A stretch of 64,000 nt of DNA, taken from positions 159,169 through 223,168 of the forward strand of contig NZ_JABXWT010000004.1 of assembly GCF_013377785.1 (NCBI RefSeq), in the 5' to 3' direction. The first letter of the stretch is position 1, and every line of letters starts with the position of its first letter. The translations under genes were made by a program, and so were the position numbers. This DNA comes from Ruegeria haliotis. Lineage in GTDB: Bacteria; Pseudomonadota; Alphaproteobacteria; Rhodobacterales; Rhodobacteraceae. The notes beneath the pieces are model-generated. The model searched no databases and had not been told where the DNA came from. It was given only the letters and a program-made list of their open reading frames with translations. This document shows, in pieces, positions 8,331-17,561 of this stretch.

Positions 8331-10265
8331 TTAACGCAGCCACTCCTCTTGCCAGAAATGATACATCAGCGCGACCCACAGATGCGGCCCCCAGTTACGG
8401 GCGCCTGACAGATGTTCGTTCCAGCGTTTGTTAAGCTGCGCACGATCAAACATCTCTCCAACAGAGGAGTCGGAGGCAAAAACCTCCTGCGCGACGGATT
8501 TGAGCGGGCCGCGCAACCAATCGTTCAAAGGAATACCGAAGCCTTGTTTAGGCCGGTCATACAAGGCCTTGGGGACGCGTTTGTCCAGCAGGCGGCGCAA
8601 GGCAACCTTGCCGGATTTTCCGTCATACCGCAGCGAGTCTGGCGACCGCCATGCTGCCTCGACCACGCGATCGTCCAGCAAAGGCGAGCGTATTTCCAAC
8701 CCAACTGACATCGAGGCCCGGTCGGCTTTGACCAGTATGCTCTCTGGCAAATAAAGCTCTGAATCCAGCAACATCATTGTATCTACCGGGTTCAGTCTGT
8801 CCGGGATTTGATGTGACCGAAAAACACCCTGACAGTCAGCTAAAGGCGGATCCCACAAGGTGAAAAGGGCGTCATACCGGCTTCGGAAGTCCCGGTGGCG
8901 CGCGATTGACGCTACTTTGGACAAACGATCCGGCGTGATCTGGGCCCGAAGAGATGCAGGGGCAAGGGGCTGCAGAATCTTGGCCGCCACTTGTGTGACA
9001 AAGGCTGGCGATGCCGCCAGGGCCGAAGCCGCAGGGCCGGGCAGTTTGGCACTTAAGCGCTCCATGGCCATCATGCGAACATAGCGTTCGTAACCGCCAA
9101 ACGACTCGTCCCCTCCATCGCCTGACATCACCACCTTAAGCTGCGCCCGCGCCAGTTGGGACACCAACAAAGTCGGAAATGCTGATGGGTCTGCAAAGGG
9201 CTCGTCATAGACATTTGGCAATGTCCGGAGCAGGTCAAACGCCATTTCAGGCGTTGCCGTCACCTCGTGATGATCGGTGCCCAGATGCTTGGCAATAGCT
9301 GCCGCGTGATCGGCCTCATTCGTGGCGTCATGATCGAAGCGGACAGTGAAACTGGTCACTTTGCCCGCCGCTTGTTCCTGCATCATCGCGGTGATCAGGC
9401 TGGAATCAATGCCACCAGACAGGAACGTGCCAACTGTGACATCCGCAACCATACGCTCACCGACTGCTGAAAGCAGGGCATCCTCGATCCCGCTCAGGGC
9501 CTGGGCCTCATCCCCATAGGGATCAGCCCGGCATGCTTCGACCCTGTCGGGGAGGTCCCAGAAAGTTCGCAACCCATCCACCAGATCCTCTGACGACATG
9601 GGCGGAGCGTCCAATTTCACCTCGACAAGTGTGCCAGCTGGCAGCTTCATGACGTCTCGGTAGATGGTTAAGGGCGCAGGGATAAAAGCGTAGCGGGCGT
9701 ATTGGGCTTGCGCCCGGCGGTCGGCCTCGGGCGCACCAAACGCGGGATGCGCGCGCAGGGCTTTCAATTCTGATCCGAACAACAGATGCCCGCCTTTGAT
9801 GCCCAGATATAGCGGCTTTTTTCCCAATCGGTCGCGGGCAAAAACCACCCGGTTGCTGTGCCGGTCGAACACTGCAAAGGCGAACATTCCATGCGCCAGA
9901 TCCAATGTTTTGCGAATGCCCCACAGATCCATCGAGGCCAGCAAAACTTCGGTATCCGAGGTGCCGCGAAAGCTCATCCCATGGTCGATCAGCTTTTGGC
10001 GCAGGTCCAGAAATCCATAGATTTCACCGTTGTAGACAATACAGTACCGCCCGCTGGGCGAGGTCATTGGCTGGGCGCCAGTTTCCGACAGATCCACGAT
10101 GGACAACCGTCGATGCCCCAACGCCACGCCTGTGTCCGAATCCACGAACATCCCATCCGCATCCGGCCCGCGATGCTGAATGCTGTCACACATCGCCTTC
10201 AACGCAACTGCGCCCGCCTCAGCACTGACAGATTTGAATGCAAGATATCCAGCTATGCCGCACAT
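8331..10265 (-). CDS. asnB: Glutamine-hydrolysing asparagine synthase-like amidotransferase
   Basis: A 644-residue AsnB-type enzyme. The N-terminal class II glutaminase domain starts with Cys2 (MCGIAGYL) and carries 'YNGEIYGF' and 'GTSDTEVLL'. The synthase domain has the ATP-pyrophosphatase loop SGGIDSS at residues 283-289 and 'VVMSGDGGDESFGGYERY' downstream. In housekeeping use it makes asparagine from aspartate. Inside polysaccharide loci, homologues are thought to amidate uronic acids or similar sugars. Here it is the last gene of a minus-strand run that begins with a sugar-phosphate transferase, so a glycan role is plausible. It follows the GT4 gene by 12 bases. Confidence 0.92.
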   Translation of the reverse strand: MCGIAGYLAFKSVSAEAGAVALKAMCDSIQHRGPDADGMFVDSDTGVALGHRRLSIVDLSETGAQPMTSPSGRYCIVYNGEIYGFLDLRQKLIDHGMSFRGTSDTEVLLASMDLWGIRKTLDLAHGMFAFAVFDRHSNRVVFARDRLGKKPLYLGIKGGHLLFGSELKALRAHPAFGAPEADRRAQAQYARYAFIPAPLTIYRDVMKLPAGTLVEVKLDAPPMSSEDLVDGLRTFWDLPDRVEACRADPYGDEAQALSGIEDALLSAVGERMVADVTVGTFLSGGIDSSLITAMMQEQAAGKVTSFTVRFDHDATNEADHAAAIAKHLGTDHHEVTATPEMAFDLLRTLPNVYDEPFADPSAFPTLLVSQLARAQLKVVMSGDGGDESFGGYERYVRMMAMERLSAKLPGPAASALAASPAFVTQVAAKILQPLAPASLRAQITPDRLSKVASIARHRDFRSRYDALFTLWDPPLADCQGVFRSHQIPDRLNPVDTMMLLDSELYLPESILVKADRASMSVGLEIRSPLLDDRVVEAAWRSPDSLRYDGKSGKVALRRLLDKRVPKALYDRPKQGFGIPLNDWLRGPLKSVAQEVFASDSSVGEMFDRAQLNKRWNEHLSGARNWGPHLWVALMYHFWQEEWLR

Positions 10266-10277
10266 GAATGCGCCTTC

Positions 10278-11399
10278 CTATCCGGTATGCGTGGCGGTCG
10301 GGTGCCGCACTTGCGTTTCAACACCGCTCAGCACTGCGTCGTAGGCCTTGGCTATGGCTGTCAGTGAGTAGCTGTTTGCAATGCAGTCACGGGCTGCACT
10401 GCTGCGTGTTATGTAATTCTCGGACGACCAATTGGCTGCATCTGTCAACGATTGTCCAAGCGCCTGCGCGTCGCGGGCGGGGACCACATATCCGCTATCG
10501 CCCACGATCGTGGCCGCATCGCCGACATCCGTTGTCACGACTGGTCGACCATAGCTCATGGCTTCTGCGATGACATTGGGGAACCCTTCGGTCCGCGAAG
10601 ACAGAACCAGCAGGTCGATGCTATTGTAGAAATCGGCCATGTCGTGCAGATCGCCGCACAGCGTAACGCTTTCCTGCGGCAGGTTGTTTTTGGCAAGCAA
10701 CTCGCGCAGCGCTGGGTTTTCTGCTGTGACGCCATCTCCGGCAAGCCGGGCGGTCAAATCAGGCACAGCGCGTCTTGCGATTGCAAAGGCGCGAAAGAAG
10801 GTCTCGAAATCTTTCTGCGGATGGAACCGGGCAGCCAAGCCCAGAACCCGCGTAGGGCCGCTGCGCTTTTGCGGCATCTCGGGCAGGTGAAATCCGTTTG
10901 GAACAACGGTGGCATTTGCATCTGCAAATCCGAATTTTGTGTGCTGTTCCAGCGCGCGGGTCGAATTGTAAATAATCCCGCCACAGAACCGCGAAAGCTT
11001 CTGTGACAGCCATACTGCCATTCGCGTGCTGCGGGTAAAAGCAGCAGGATCGTCCAGCGCTTGTCGAACAGTCCAGATCACCGGAACGCGCCGCATCGAC
11101 AGGACCTCGGCAATCAATCCGACAACCATCGCATGGTACATCCAGCACAAAACAACTTCGGGTTTGTGGACCCGGATCAACCTTGCGATACGCCAGATTG
11201 CCCGCGGAAAGGATAGCGGTGACTTGGCATGCAACGAGATGTATTCGACCTTGTCGGTCCCGGCCATGGCACGACAGCGATCAGACACTTCGGTCAGGGC
11301 AACGACAACCGCACGCTCATCAGAATGCGACAACAGACGCGCCAGCATGGCTTGCGCACCGCCCTGTGTCGAAAAATCTGTGACCACATGCAGGATCAT
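10278..11399 (-). CDS. Glycosyltransferase family 4
   Basis: A 373-residue retaining GT-B glycosyltransferase. The N-terminal glycine-rich start 'FSTQGGAQAMLARLL' binds the acceptor side, and the C-terminal nucleotide-sugar domain holds 'FHPQKDFETFFRAF' and the E-x7-E motif in 'SRTEGFPNVIAEAM'. It transfers a sugar to a growing lipid-linked glycan at the cytoplasmic face of the inner membrane. Its ATG (11397-11399) directly abuts the stop codon of the DegT aminotransferase gene, indicating translational coupling. Donor and acceptor are unknown. Confidence 0.92.
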   Translation of the reverse strand: MILHVVTDFSTQGGAQAMLARLLSHSDERAVVVALTEVSDRCRAMAGTDKVEYISLHAKSPLSFPRAIWRIARLIRVHKPEVVLCWMYHAMVVGLIAEVLSMRRVPVIWTVRQALDDPAAFTRSTRMAVWLSQKLSRFCGGIIYNSTRALEQHTKFGFADANATVVPNGFHLPEMPQKRSGPTRVLGLAARFHPQKDFETFFRAFAIARRAVPDLTARLAGDGVTAENPALRELLAKNNLPQESVTLCGDLHDMADFYNSIDLLVLSSRTEGFPNVIAEAMSYGRPVVTTDVGDAATIVGDSGYVVPARDAQALGQSLTDAANWSSENYITRSSAARDCIANSYSLTAIAKAYDAVLSGVETQVRHPTATHTG

Positions 11400-12578
11400 C
11401 TATCCCGCCTTCTGCGCAGCCAGTGCGCGATTGCCAACATCCACAATGACCTGAGCGAGCCGTGCGATATCTTCTGGTGACCAGGCTGGGTCAACCAGAA
11501 AGGCCAGACTTGTTTCGCCTAACTCACGCGCGACAGGGAGAGGCTCGGTTGGACCAAGCCCGTTTTTTTGGAAGGTCTCTTCCAGATAAATCTCCGAGCA
11601 GCTGCCTGAGAAGGCAGGGAAGCCCGTATCCGCTATTTCTGCGATGATCCGGTCCCGGGACCAACCTGCCGCAAGGGCCTGTGGGCGTACAAAAGCATAG
11701 AACCGGTAGTAGGCATGAGTCAGTTCCTTGGGCGGAATCGGTACGCGGAACGCAGGGCAGGTGGATAGAGCATCAGCCAGAAGTTCGGCATTCATAGTAC
11801 GATGCGCCCGCCAGTTGTTCAGGCGCTTCAGTTGCACACGTCCCAGCGCCGCCGAGGGACCCGTCATCCGAAGGTTCGTGCCAGGGCCAGAATCGTGCAA
11901 CCAGCGAAAACCAGGGGGATGGTCGGTGTTAAACACCGTGTCATAGCCTTTACCGTGATCCTTGTAGCTCCAGATCCGCGACCACAGCGCGTCGTCATTG
12001 GTCAGCAGCAACCCGCCTTCGCCGCCAGTGGTCATGATCTTGTCCTGACAGAACGAAAACGATCCGATGGTTCCGATGGTCCCCACATGCCGATTGCCAA
12101 TCATCGCGCCATGCGCTTGCGCGCAATCCTCGATCACCCACAAATCATGGGCACGGGCCAGATCCATGATCGCGTCCATGTCACAAGGCCAACCCCCCAG
12201 ATGCACAGGGATAATCCCTCGGGTGCGCGGCGTGATCAGGGGCGCAATCGTGTCGATCGTCAGGTTTTGCGTAACCGGGTCGATATCGGCGAAAACGGGT
12301 GTGCCTCCGGCCAGCATCACCGAACTGGCCGAAGCGATAAAGCTGCGGGGGGTCACGATCACCTCATCACCCGGATTCAAATCCAGTACATGCATGACCG
12401 CATCCAGCGTTACTGTCCCGTTCGCCATCGCAATGGCATGGGCTGCATCGGTGTAAGCGCAGTACTCATCCTCGAACGCACGGACATCCGGACCGGTCCA
12501 GGCGTTGACCTTGCCAGAGGCCAGCACGCGGCTGACCGCGTCAATCTGTTCTTGATCGTATATAGGCCATGACGACAT
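11400..12578 (-). CDS. DegT/DnrJ/EryC1/StrS PLP-dependent sugar aminotransferase
   Basis: I chose ATG 12578 (MSSWPIYDQEQ) because AGGAGA lies just upstream. The annotatable frame extends to 12632 but without a site. The 392-residue enzyme has the DegT fold: 'AIAMANGTVTLDAVMHVL', 'DEVIVTPRSFIASASSV', 'VIEDCAQAHGA', and the PLP lysine in 'FSFCQDKIMTTGGEGG'. It should add an amino group from glutamate to a keto sugar such as UDP-4-keto-6-deoxy-GlcNAc. That substrate could come from the PglF-like dehydratase at 18041. The next genes upstream in the run are a PIG-L deacetylase and a formyltransferase, which points to an N-formylated amino sugar. Confidence 0.93.
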   Translation of the reverse strand: MSSWPIYDQEQIDAVSRVLASGKVNAWTGPDVRAFEDEYCAYTDAAHAIAMANGTVTLDAVMHVLDLNPGDEVIVTPRSFIASASSVMLAGGTPVFADIDPVTQNLTIDTIAPLITPRTRGIIPVHLGGWPCDMDAIMDLARAHDLWVIEDCAQAHGAMIGNRHVGTIGTIGSFSFCQDKIMTTGGEGGLLLTNDDALWSRIWSYKDHGKGYDTVFNTDHPPGFRWLHDSGPGTNLRMTGPSAALGRVQLKRLNNWRAHRTMNAELLADALSTCPAFRVPIPPKELTHAYYRFYAFVRPQALAAGWSRDRIIAEIADTGFPAFSGSCSEIYLEETFQKNGLGPTEPLPVARELGETSLAFLVDPAWSPEDIARLAQVIVDVGNRALAAQKAG

Positions 12579-12591
12579 CAGAGCTCTCCTG

Positions 12592-13287
12592 TTACACAAC
12601 CGTCCGCACCAGCACGAAACCTTCGGCTGCATGTCTGTGGACTGTTGCCCCGCGCAAGGTGGCCAGTGCCCTCAGGCTCTCGACCGAGCGTTCATGGGGT
12701 GGTTGCTTGGCCTGACTTTCGAACATTGCGAACGCTTCAAGCTTGCGCTCCAGCGTATCCGAGATATCGACAAAGATATTGGGCACAAAAGGCGGCGTCA
12801 GGTAGGGCGCGTTCCAGTTTGTTTCCGACAGGGTCTCGTAAGCCGCGATCGTTGCCGGATACTTGTCCTGATGCGGGCGGCTGGCGACCAGACTGGATAG
12901 AAAAGTCAGCTGATGATCCATATGGATATCGCCGGGATGCGGGGCAAGGATCAGATCGGCGTCAAGCTCGCGAACCAGCGTACCAAGGGCCGCATTCAGA
13001 TCTGAATGTGGTTGCTCCGTCAATTCTGCCGCCGTGAAATCCAGCCAGTGCGTTTTGGTAACGCCCAGAAAGTCATGAGAACGGCGGGCTTCGGTCCGGG
13101 TGATTTCGGTATCCTCATCGCTGAATTTCGGCGGTTTGGCACGGGTCACAACAGCCACATGCACCTCGCGGCCTGCATCTGCCAGCCGTGCAATCGTTCC
13201 ACCAGCGCCCAGCACCTCGTCATCAGGATGAGGGGCAATGACCAGAGCAGGGCCTGAACCAGAACTAATCAAATCTGTGGTGATCAT
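12592..13287 (-). CDS. PIG-L family deacetylase
   Basis: A 231-residue LmbE/PIG-L metal-dependent N-deacetylase. The zinc-binding motif HPDDE is in 'IAPHPDDEVLGAGGTIARL', and a second His pair is in 'HPGDIHMDHQLTF'. Start ATG 13287 overlaps the stop of the upstream formyltransferase as ATGA, so the longer frame to 13359 was rejected. These enzymes remove acetyl from N-acetylated sugars. In this cassette it could expose an amine for formylation or re-acylation. The substrate is inferred only. Confidence 0.9.
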   Translation of the reverse strand: MITTDLISSGSGPALVIAPHPDDEVLGAGGTIARLADAGREVHVAVVTRAKPPKFSDEDTEITRTEARRSHDFLGVTKTHWLDFTAAELTEQPHSDLNAALGTLVRELDADLILAPHPGDIHMDHQLTFLSSLVASRPHQDKYPATIAAYETLSETNWNAPYLTPPFVPNIFVDISDTLERKLEAFAMFESQAKQPPHERSVESLRALATLRGATVHRHAAEGFVLVRTVV

Positions 13288-14198
13288 GAAAGCTTTCCCA
13301 ATTTCGAATGCAGGGCCGGAGGGATGTCTGCCCCCGACCATTCCAGAATATCCAGACACCGTCCGTCGCCACAGGCCACGGTGAAGGTTTGACCTTCAAC
13401 AGCCTGAATCTGACCAGGCAAGCCGATGTAGTACCCATCGGGTTGCGTGTATCTGACCTGCGTCAGGACCAATTGGCTGCCGTCCGGTCCGGAGGTGAAA
13501 GCCCCCGGATAAGGCGGGCCTGATGCGCGGATCAGGCGGTTGATCTCGGCCGCAGACCGCGACCAGTCGATCAATCCATCTTCGGGGCGGCGGCGGGCGC
13601 AAACACTGGCCCCGACCTGCGGTTGGGGTTCACGCGGGATATCCCCAAGGGCGATTTGCTCCAACAGGGGCGGCAAAAGGCCCGAGATCGCCCGCAGCGA
13701 CCGGTTGTATAACTCACGGGCTGTCACAGTCTCGGGGTCAACGGCATACCGCGCCTGGGCTGCGATTGGCCCGTCATCCGCACCCTCGCCCAGCCAGAAC
13801 AGCGATGATCCAACATTCCGTTCCCCCAAGACAACAGTCCACGGGATCACCCCGCGTCCGCGCAGCCGGGGCAGGGCCGAAGGGTGAAAGCCGATGCACC
13901 CGATCCGGGGTATTGCCCGAAAGGCGGCACCGCAAATCTGCGACCAGCCAATCACCAGGATCAGGTCGGGCTTTAATGCTTCGATTTGTTCGATGGTTTC
14001 GGGCGCGTTGGTCTGTTCGATATAGCTAACCGGTACATCATAGCGTTTCGCAACCACCTCCAGATCAACAAAATCAGAATGGCGATGGGATAAATGAGGT
14101 GGCAATGTCATGACCAGATCAGGCGCATGGCCTGCCGCGCAAATCGACACCAGTGCTGCGTGAGAGGTCTCTACTGCGCCAACAAAAACGGTCTTCAT
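13284..14198 (-). CDS. Sugar N-formyltransferase-like protein
   Basis: A 304-residue protein of the Fmt/ArnA formyltransferase family, including the C-terminal extension. Motifs are 'IPRIGCIGFHPSALPRLRG' (catalytic His; the usual Asn position is Gly-Phe here), 'LGEGADDGPIAAQ' with the Asp, and the C-terminal 'DWSRSAAEINRLIRA'. Start ATG 14198 overlaps the stop of the sugar transferase gene as ATGA. It probably formylates the amine installed by the DegT enzyme in the same operon, using N10-formyltetrahydrofolate. An ordinary tRNA role is unlikely because of this context. Confidence 0.88.
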   Translation of the reverse strand: MKTVFVGAVETSHAALVSICAAGHAPDLVMTLPPHLSHRHSDFVDLEVVAKRYDVPVSYIEQTNAPETIEQIEALKPDLILVIGWSQICGAAFRAIPRIGCIGFHPSALPRLRGRGVIPWTVVLGERNVGSSLFWLGEGADDGPIAAQARYAVDPETVTARELYNRSLRAISGLLPPLLEQIALGDIPREPQPQVGASVCARRRPEDGLIDWSRSAAEINRLIRASGPPYPGAFTSGPDGSQLVLTQVRYTQPDGYYIGLPGQIQAVEGQTFTVACGDGRCLDILEWSGADIPPALHSKLGKLS

Positions 14199-14821
14199 GC
14201 TGGCGTCCTTTTCAAACTGGATTTGGCAGGGGGCTGATCCTTCAGCCACTGCAACGCGGCATCGATACGATCGATCCGGCGGTGTTCGCCCCGGATTGCG
14301 ACGCCGACGGTTTCAGCCATGATACGCAGGTCCAGAATGGTTGAGCGATGCGCCACATACCACAGGTCCAACGTCAGCTTTTCCTGGTTGTCGAGGTTGG
14401 TGTTCCCGCTGACCTGTGCCCACCCCGTCAAACCCGGCCGGACGGAACAGCGATACTGACCCTGCGGGCCAAAACTCTCGATCGTTTCAGGTAACAAGGG
14501 GCGCGGTCCGACCAGCGCCATATGGCCCTGCAGGATCAACAGCAGTTGCGGGATTTCATCCAGCCGCAGCCGCCGGATGATCGCTGTGGCGCGGGTTTGG
14601 CGCTGATCGTCCGGCAGTAATGCGCCGTCAGGGCCACGCGCGTCGGACATGCTGCGCAGTTTGAACAGCTGAAAAATCCGACCGCTAAGCCCGCATCTTG
14701 GTTGCGAAAACATCAAGGGCGCACCGACGGACCAAAGAACAATCATGCAAGCAATCAGGAAGAATGGCAGGGTCACCACACCCAACACTACGCACAGCAG
14801 AATTTCGGGCACTCTGTTCAC
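14195..14821 (-). CDS. Phospho-sugar transferase, PglC/WcaJ catalytic-domain type
   Basis: A 208-residue monotopic enzyme that moves a sugar-1-phosphate from a nucleotide sugar to undecaprenyl phosphate, starting glycan assembly. It has one N-terminal membrane helix, then 'QPRCGLSGRIFQLFKLRSM', the conserved 'RRLRLDEIPQLLLILQGHM', 'VGPRPLL' and 'RPGLTGWAQVSGN'. The length fits the short PglC form, not the long WcaJ form with extra helices. It opens a six-gene minus-strand run (formyltransferase, PIG-L, DegT, GT4, AsnB). PglC-type enzymes often use bacillosamine-like UDP-sugars, in line with the aminotransferase nearby. Start is GTG 14821 with a weak ribosome-binding site. Confidence 0.94.
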   Translation of the reverse strand: MNRVPEILLCVVLGVVTLPFFLIACMIVLWSVGAPLMFSQPRCGLSGRIFQLFKLRSMSDARGPDGALLPDDQRQTRATAIIRRLRLDEIPQLLLILQGHMALVGPRPLLPETIESFGPQGQYRCSVRPGLTGWAQVSGNTNLDNQEKLTLDLWYVAHRSTILDLRIMAETVGVAIRGEHRRIDRIDAALQWLKDQPPAKSSLKRTPA

Positions 14822-15442
14822 ACTTCAATCCAACTCAGTAACACGCGGCTCGCCGCGACACATCAAAATCACAAAATAATTCGCCAGTCAGCGATGACGA
14901 GGAATAAACGCGCAAGGTGACGAATAGAGGCGCGTGCCCTCAATCTGTTCGAATTGGATTTGATTTGCAAGATGTCTGCAGTGCGTCAGTCGAATCGAGC
15001 CCTTCATTGGATAGGTACGGGCCAACAGCGGCAAGAAATACGATCCTTCGTCAACGATTCAGCGGGTTATGTCAAAATTGTTTCCGGAATTGAGTGGCAG
15101 ATGAGATAGGTCAACGGTTTGGTGACACAGAGCCGTTTTTTGGTCCGCGGCCATACCCTGATCAACGATGTGGATTTGAACAAGCGACGTAATTACGGCT
15201 ATGGTACCTCTCCTTATTATTGTGATCACGGCAAGGCGGGTTAATCGTGACATCAATATCAGCTGTTTCGCTTGCCAGTCGGAGTGGCAACCACTAGTTT
15301 TGTTGACAGGGGCGTCAGCTCGGAATTTTTCTTGGTCGGCTGGTTTTCGACCGTTGTGTAAATGTTATGCCGCAGATTTCTGCCCGACCATTCGGTCAAG
15401 GTTGTATGGCCTGCGGAGTTATTGAGTTTAGGAGACAGGATT
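14822..15442. other. Long divergent regulatory region of the polysaccharide locus
   Basis: About 620 bases between the divergent phospho-sugar transferase and ExoF-like genes. No supported gene lies in it; a 65-codon minus frame at 15059-15256 has neither a ribosome-binding site nor a family. A TTGACA hexamer at 15303-15308 lacks a good -10 partner. The length suggests promoters in both directions and regulator sites. Confidence 0.55.
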
Positions 15443-16648
15443 TTGAACTGCTGTTTCAAAGTTTTCTTTTTGATATTTTCCATGGTGGCTACGTCAGTCT
15501 GGGCCGAGGCCTATCGATTGGCGCCTCAGGACCGGTTGTCCCTCAAGGCGATGCGATGGGACACGGGGTCAACCACGTATGTCAGTTGGGACGGTGTAAC
15601 AGGTGACTACGCTATCACTGGCGACGGTACTCTGATGATCCCGCTTGTCGGTCAGGTAGAAGCCGCAGGCCATACGTCAGCAGAATTGGCCGCATTGCTG
15701 GAACAGAAGTTCCGGCGCCAGATCGGCATGGCGGAACCACCGCGGATCGCTCTCGAAGTCGTGGGGCATTTGCCAATTTATGTGTTGGGTGATGTCAACG
15801 CGCCAGGCGCATATGATTTTCATTTTGGGATGACGGCGCAACAGATTCTGGCATTGGCGGGCGGTCCCATCCGCCCACCGATCCAGTTCTCTTCCAGCAA
15901 CGATTTTCAAATTCTGCGCATGGGCGGTGAAATCCGTTTGCTGGCCACCCAGATTGAAGAGTTGGAACAGGAACGGCAGCGTTTGGTTGCTGATCTGACA
16001 ATTCTTGAAAACGCCGAGACTGACGAGGAGTTACCCGAGCTGCCCAAGGGGCTGGAGGGTGAAATCCTCAAGGCGACGCTGGCCGCACGAGATGGTTTGG
16101 GCGAGCGTATCGAGGACTTGCAGGGTTTGCTGAAAGAGCAGATTTCCAGCCTGACGATCCAGCTTGAGCTGCGTAACACTCAGATCGAAAACGTGAGCAA
16201 AGAGCTGGAAAACCTCAACTCGCTCAGAGAAAAAGGTCTGACGGTTTCGAATCGGGTCACCACTATGACCAATATGCTTAATGATCTGGAGTCCAAGCGA
16301 CTGGATCAGGAAGTCGCGCTGTTGATCGCGCGCCAGGAATTGAACCGTGCTGAACGGGACGGGCTGGAGCTGGACGATAACGCGCGCTCGGATTCTCTGA
16401 TTCAGCTGAACGGGGTCGAAAGCGAACTGGCGTCCCTGAAAACGAGACTAGAAACCGCCACCACCTTGCACGGAGAACTGGCTGCGGCCGGGTACCTGAG
16501 TGAAGACGATGTCGCCAGCGAGACGACCATCGAATTCATAGTGACCCGCGGCGAGGACGGCCTGACGCAACGGTTCAAGGGCACTGATCTTGTCCAGCCC
16601 GGTGATACGATTGAAGTTGTCAGAAAGACCATTCTGACTTCAAATTGA
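15443..16648 (+). CDS. Polysaccharide export protein, ExoF/Wza-like with coiled coil
   Basis: I chose TTG 15443 because AGGAGA (15430-15435) lies just before it and a clean signal peptide follows, ending near SVWA-EA. The frame continues upstream to ATG 15362 without such support. The 401-residue product has a Poly_export domain (about residues 25-110, 'YRLAPQDRLSLKAMRWD', 'GDYAITGDGTLMIPLVGQV') and an SLBB-like segment ('IYVLGDVNAPGAYDFHFGMT'). A long charged coiled coil covers about 155-340, and a last beta strand region has 'LVQPGDTIEVV'. It should act in the periplasm or outer membrane in glycan export. No Wzc-type kinase is adjacent. Confidence 0.88.
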   Translation: MNCCFKVFFLIFSMVATSVWAEAYRLAPQDRLSLKAMRWDTGSTTYVSWDGVTGDYAITGDGTLMIPLVGQVEAAGHTSAELAALLEQKFRRQIGMAEPPRIALEVVGHLPIYVLGDVNAPGAYDFHFGMTAQQILALAGGPIRPPIQFSSSNDFQILRMGGEIRLLATQIEELEQERQRLVADLTILENAETDEELPELPKGLEGEILKATLAARDGLGERIEDLQGLLKEQISSLTIQLELRNTQIENVSKELENLNSLREKGLTVSNRVTTMTNMLNDLESKRLDQEVALLIARQELNRAERDGLELDDNARSDSLIQLNGVESELASLKTRLETATTLHGELAAAGYLSEDDVASETTIEFIVTRGEDGLTQRFKGTDLVQPGDTIEVVRKTILTSN

Positions 16649-16670
16649 CTTTAATAGCTGTTCGGAGCCT

Positions 16671-17561
16671 GTGCTTCGGAGGTTTTATTTTACGAGTTTT
16701 AACATGCCATTGCCCCTGGACCGTCCGGTCGACTTTCTGATCATCGGCGCTGCCAAATGCGCCACCACGTGGCTACAGCAATCGCTGACCCAAACCCCGG
16801 CACTTTATATGCCGGGTCCCGAACTGCACTTCTTTTCCCGCGAATATGACAGGGGTCTGGACTGGTATCGGGATCAGTTCGAAGATTGCGAAACTGCGAA
16901 CCTGATTGGTGAGAAATCAAACTCATACCTGACTGAGCCATTGGCAGCCCAACGTATCCGCGATTTCGCGCCCGAGGCTCGTCTGATCCTGCAGATGCGT
17001 GATCCGGTGCAGCGGGCTTATTCCGACTATTGCATGCTGTTTCGCAGGGGCGAGGTATCCGCGCGCATCGAGGATTACCTGGATCCCGCAAAGGCCGCAG
17101 ATCAACGGTTCTTGTCAGATGGACGCTATGCCTATCACCTGACACGGTTCTATGATTTGTTTCCTGAGGACCAGATCCTGTTGTTGGCTTACGAAGACAT
17201 CCGGCGCAATCCTGTGGGCAATCTAGACAAGGTTCAGACACATCTGGAGATCACGACCAAATTGGAGCCGCCGGTGAGAAAGCGGGTCAAGGACAAGAAT
17301 GCTCCGATGGTTCCGCTCTCGTTACGCAAAGTTTTGGCCCCGGTGCGGAGTGTACTGGATCCGGTTCGCCACACCTGGCCAGTTCGGTCTTTGCGGAACG
17401 CGGTCGCACGACAAACAAAGTACCCACCGTTGAGCAATGATCTGGCCCGTAAAATGGCAGATTACTATGCCGCTGATATTGCCGGAATTGAGCAATCCAA
17501 TCCGGATATCTGCCGCGCCTGGTCCCGGACCAAAACGGCTTCGTCGGAGCGAATCAATTGA
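16671..17561 (+). CDS. Sulfotransferase (first type)
   Basis: A 296-residue PAPS-dependent sulfotransferase. The 5'-phosphosulfate loop is 'FLIIGAAKCATTWL', and the 3'-phosphate site is 'LILQMRDPVQRAYSDY' with Arg and Ser. It likely sulfates a sugar of the exported glycan from the cytoplasm. It begins 22 bases after the ExoF-like gene. GTG 16671 has GGAG only 3 bases away; ATG 16704 is an alternative that loses 11 residues. A second, distinct sulfotransferase is at 31374. Confidence 0.9.
   Translation: MLRRFYFTSFNMPLPLDRPVDFLIIGAAKCATTWLQQSLTQTPALYMPGPELHFFSREYDRGLDWYRDQFEDCETANLIGEKSNSYLTEPLAAQRIRDFAPEARLILQMRDPVQRAYSDYCMLFRRGEVSARIEDYLDPAKAADQRFLSDGRYAYHLTRFYDLFPEDQILLLAYEDIRRNPVGNLDKVQTHLEITTKLEPPVRKRVKDKNAPMVPLSLRKVLAPVRSVLDPVRHTWPVRSLRNAVARQTKYPPLSNDLARKMADYYAADIAGIEQSNPDICRAWSRTKTASSERIN

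Noticed and set aside
11802..12572. 256-codon plus-strand frame
   Set aside because: Antisense to the DegT aminotransferase, which has all expected motifs; no ribosome-binding site or family.
15303..15331. TTGACA promoter for the ExoF-like gene
   Set aside because: No -10-like hexamer at 16-18 bases; listed only as a remark.
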